64,000 nt of DNA, from contig DATMRF010000085.1 in the NCBI GenBank assembly GCA_035566435.1, forward strand, positions 8,898 through 72,897. The letters are read 5' to 3'. The stretch comes from DATMRF01 sp035566435 (GTDB taxonomy: Bacteria > Verrucomicrobiota > Verrucomicrobiia > Limisphaerales > UBA8199). Each line of letters starts with the position of its first letter. Within the stretch, counting starts at the first letter, position 1. The notes under the pieces were generated by a model that was not told the DNA's origin, ran no database searches, and was given only the letters and a program-made list of their open reading frames with translations. Below, one piece after another: positions 62,693-64,000 of this stretch. Both the position numbers and the translations under genes were made by a program.

Positions 62693-63061
62693 ATGGACGT
62701 AAAGAACCTCGAAACCGTGCCGCCGTTCATCACGATGGACGGCTCGGAGATTCGCGAGCTGCTGGCTCACCGCAACTCCGCGATTCAGAACCAAAGCCTG
62801 GCTGAGGCGCGATTGCCGGTTGGCGGCGCCACGCTCGATCACTACCACCCTCTGGCCGAGGAAATCTATTACATTACCCACGGCACCGGCCGAATCCGCA
62901 TTGACGGAGAAGCGCGCGACGTGGCTCCAGGTGATGCGATCGCCATCCGGCCCCGACAAAAGCACAAGCTCTGGAACACCGGCGCCGAGCCGCTCCGGCT
63001 GCTCTGCTGCTGCGCCCCGGCCTACGAGCACAGCGATACGGTTATCACCGAAGAGGCGTGA
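62693..63061 (+). CDS. Cupin-domain protein
   Basis: 122 aa, single cupin_2 beta-barrel. Metal-binding residues are in GGATLDHYHPLAEEIYYI (two His and a Glu), and the second motif is PGDAIAIRPRQKHKLWN (His). Such proteins are small isomerases, dioxygenases or sugar-binding regulators; nothing more specific can be said. It follows the MATE gene by 31 bp on the same strand. Confidence 0.85.
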   Translation: MDVKNLETVPPFITMDGSEIRELLAHRNSAIQNQSLAEARLPVGGATLDHYHPLAEEIYYITHGTGRIRIDGEARDVAPGDAIAIRPRQKHKLWNTGAEPLRLLCCCAPAYEHSDTVITEEA

Positions 63062-63180
63062 GCCTAGGAACGGCAGTCGGACCACGGATGGGCAATGATA
63101 GGGCGGTGGCTGGTGACGGGTGGCGAGTATTAGCGTGGGCGGCAGGATCGAGCGAACATAGCAGGAGGATTTAGTGGGGG

Positions 63181-63301
63181 GTAGGCTACCACAGCCTACC
63201 GTAACCTACCACAGCCTACCGCGACCTACCGTACGGTTACCGCAGGCTGGATCGGTTACCATCGGTTACCATAGGTTACCGATTGGTTACCGAAGGTTAC
63301 C
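63181..63301 (+). repeat. Block A: 10-bp-phased CTACC / GGTTACC repeats
   Basis: CTACC ends at 63190, 63200, 63210, 63220 and 63230, exactly ten bases apart. GTTACC then ends at 63241, 63260, 63270, 63280, 63291 and 63301. Bases between the cores vary, so the core and the phase are what is kept. Confidence 0.85.
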
Positions 63302-63353
63302 GATAACGATATCCGTGACCGGCGAATTTCGGGAATTGGGGCCAAAAGGGAAA

Positions 63354-63413
63354 GGACAGGACTACAGGACCACAGGACTACGGGACCATGGGACCATGGG
63401 ACCACGGACTACA
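63354..63413 (+). repeat. Block B: 8-bp-phased GGAC repeats
   Basis: GGAC starts at 63354, 63359, 63367, 63375, 63383, 63391, 63399 and 63406. From 63359 to 63399 the step is exactly 8 bp, unit GGAC(C/T)A(C/T)(A/G). Confidence 0.8.
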
Positions 63414-63678
63414 GAGCGCAGAGGTCGGGGCGGCCTGGGGATGTGACGCCGAAGAAAGGGGTGCAGACGGCTGCGGATGGGAGGGAGGACAGGATTTGAC
63501 CTTTAGATGCCGGGTGGAGTTCGGAGGGGCAGCGGATGCCGGAGGGGGACCGGGAGCGTGTGTGTGTTAGGGGTCTCCAGGGCGCTACAGTGCTACAACT
63601 TGGATCATGAAGGTGGAATGGCGACAAGAAGGCACGAGAAGGCACAAAGGGGTGATAATCCGCGCGGAAGCTCAATTT

Positions 63679-63798
63679 TGCTCCCGATAGGTCACGATAG
63701 GTCCCGGTAGCTCCCGATAGGTGCTGCTAGGGACAGAGGTGGGCGGGAGGTATCGTGAGCTATCGGGACCACGGTTTTGGGCGAGCGGGAGCTATCGG
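63679..63798. repeat. Block C: decamers CCCGATAGGT with inverted copies
   Basis: Four direct decamers fill 63681-63720 (CCCGATAGGT, CACGATAGGT, CCCGGTAGCT, CCCGATAGGT). The opposite-strand form AGCTATCGGGA follows at 63756-63766 and 63788-63798. Confidence 0.8.
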
Positions 63799-63867
63799 GA
63801 GTTGGGAGCCTGGTGGTTGTGTGGGCCATTTTATTTTCTGCGCCGGGGGGTGGGGTGGGGAGCTTTC

Positions 63868-63950
63868 AAAGCGTGACACCGTGACAAGGCCGTGTTTACC
63901 GGGTGATTCTCACTTTTGAAAGCGTGACAAAGCTCACTCTGTCACGCTTT
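63868..63950. repeat. Block D: AAAGCGTGACA, two direct and one inverted copy
   Basis: AAAGCGTGACA at 63868-63878 and 63919-63929; TGTCACGCTTT at 63940-63950. The last two form a perfect 11-bp inverted repeat with a 10-nt spacer. Extra GTGACA words lie around at about 9-bp steps. Confidence 0.8.
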
Positions 63951-64000
63951 GAACCGTGACAAAGTGACAGAGGGTGCCGTTTAGAGGCCGTTTTCAATCC

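Larger units (their letters stand above)
63062..64000 (+). repeat. Gene-free mosaic of short-period repeats
   Basis: About 940 bp without a credible gene up to the window end. It contains four distinct repeat blocks listed separately, plus a copy of the 19-mer found at 7081 (63491-63509) and GGTGCAGACGGCTGCGGATG words like those at 6966-7000. Between the blocks I see GC-rich unstructured DNA. Confidence 0.7.

Noticed and set aside
63181..63301. CRISPR array
   Set aside because: Units are 5-6 bp at 10-bp steps, with no 25-40 bp repeats, no unique spacers and no cas genes nearby.

Overview
The window looks like chromosomal DNA of an environmental Verrucomicrobium, probably of the Pedosphaera/Limisphaerales (subdivision 3) type. 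The signs are high GC, a PilM/Amuc_1100/Amuc_1099/secretin cluster in the order known from Akkermansia, very large secreted proteins built from Calx-beta, delta-60, DUF11 and P-like modules, a GH140-like glycosidase, and intergenic gaps filled with degenerate short-period repeats. This placement is inferred from gene families; no rRNA or tRNA gene was found.

Layout. 1-6785: a tripartite RND efflux operon (TolC end, lipoprotein adaptor, RND pump) followed by an HtrA-like protease. 7180-9444: secreted apiosidase-like glycoside hydrolase. 9535-18387: housekeeping genes (Ada; DnaB on the minus strand; a frameshifted SDR oxidoreductase; methyltransferase; Nudix-TadA pair; HflX; RadC). 18388-19096: gene-poor leader. 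19097-49409: nine plus-strand genes with gaps under 40 bp, namely a PilM-PilN-like fusion, an Amuc_1100-like protein, an Amuc_1099-like protein, a secretin, and then five secreted proteins of about 650, 756, 1010, 3164 and 2272 aa. 49673-63061: mixed metabolism (lipoprotein hydrolase; Sco1-DUF420; UvrB/UvrC-motif protein; a lactate-permease remnant; acyltransferase-HAD pair; thioesterase; metXW-thrC-aminotransferase operon; omega-amidase-like nitrilase; MATE pump; cupin). 63062-64000: no gene, but a mosaic of at least four repeat blocks with 8-10 bp periods.

How it fits together. The most notable system is the 30-kb run 19097-49409. An inner-membrane PilMNO-like platform and an outer-membrane secretin are encoded directly upstream of five signal-peptide proteins, four of which end in a similar FYR-type C-terminal module. 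I infer a secretion or surface-display system in which the secretin complex exports or anchors giant calcium-binding adhesins and a subtilase-fold protein whose usual histidine is glutamate. No pilin, motor ATPase or PilC lies in the window, so this could also be an ordinary type IV pilus cluster with its other parts elsewhere. The second unusual layer is the non-coding DNA: helically phased degenerate repeats, palindromes placed at convergent gene ends, and repeat words that have entered coding sequence.
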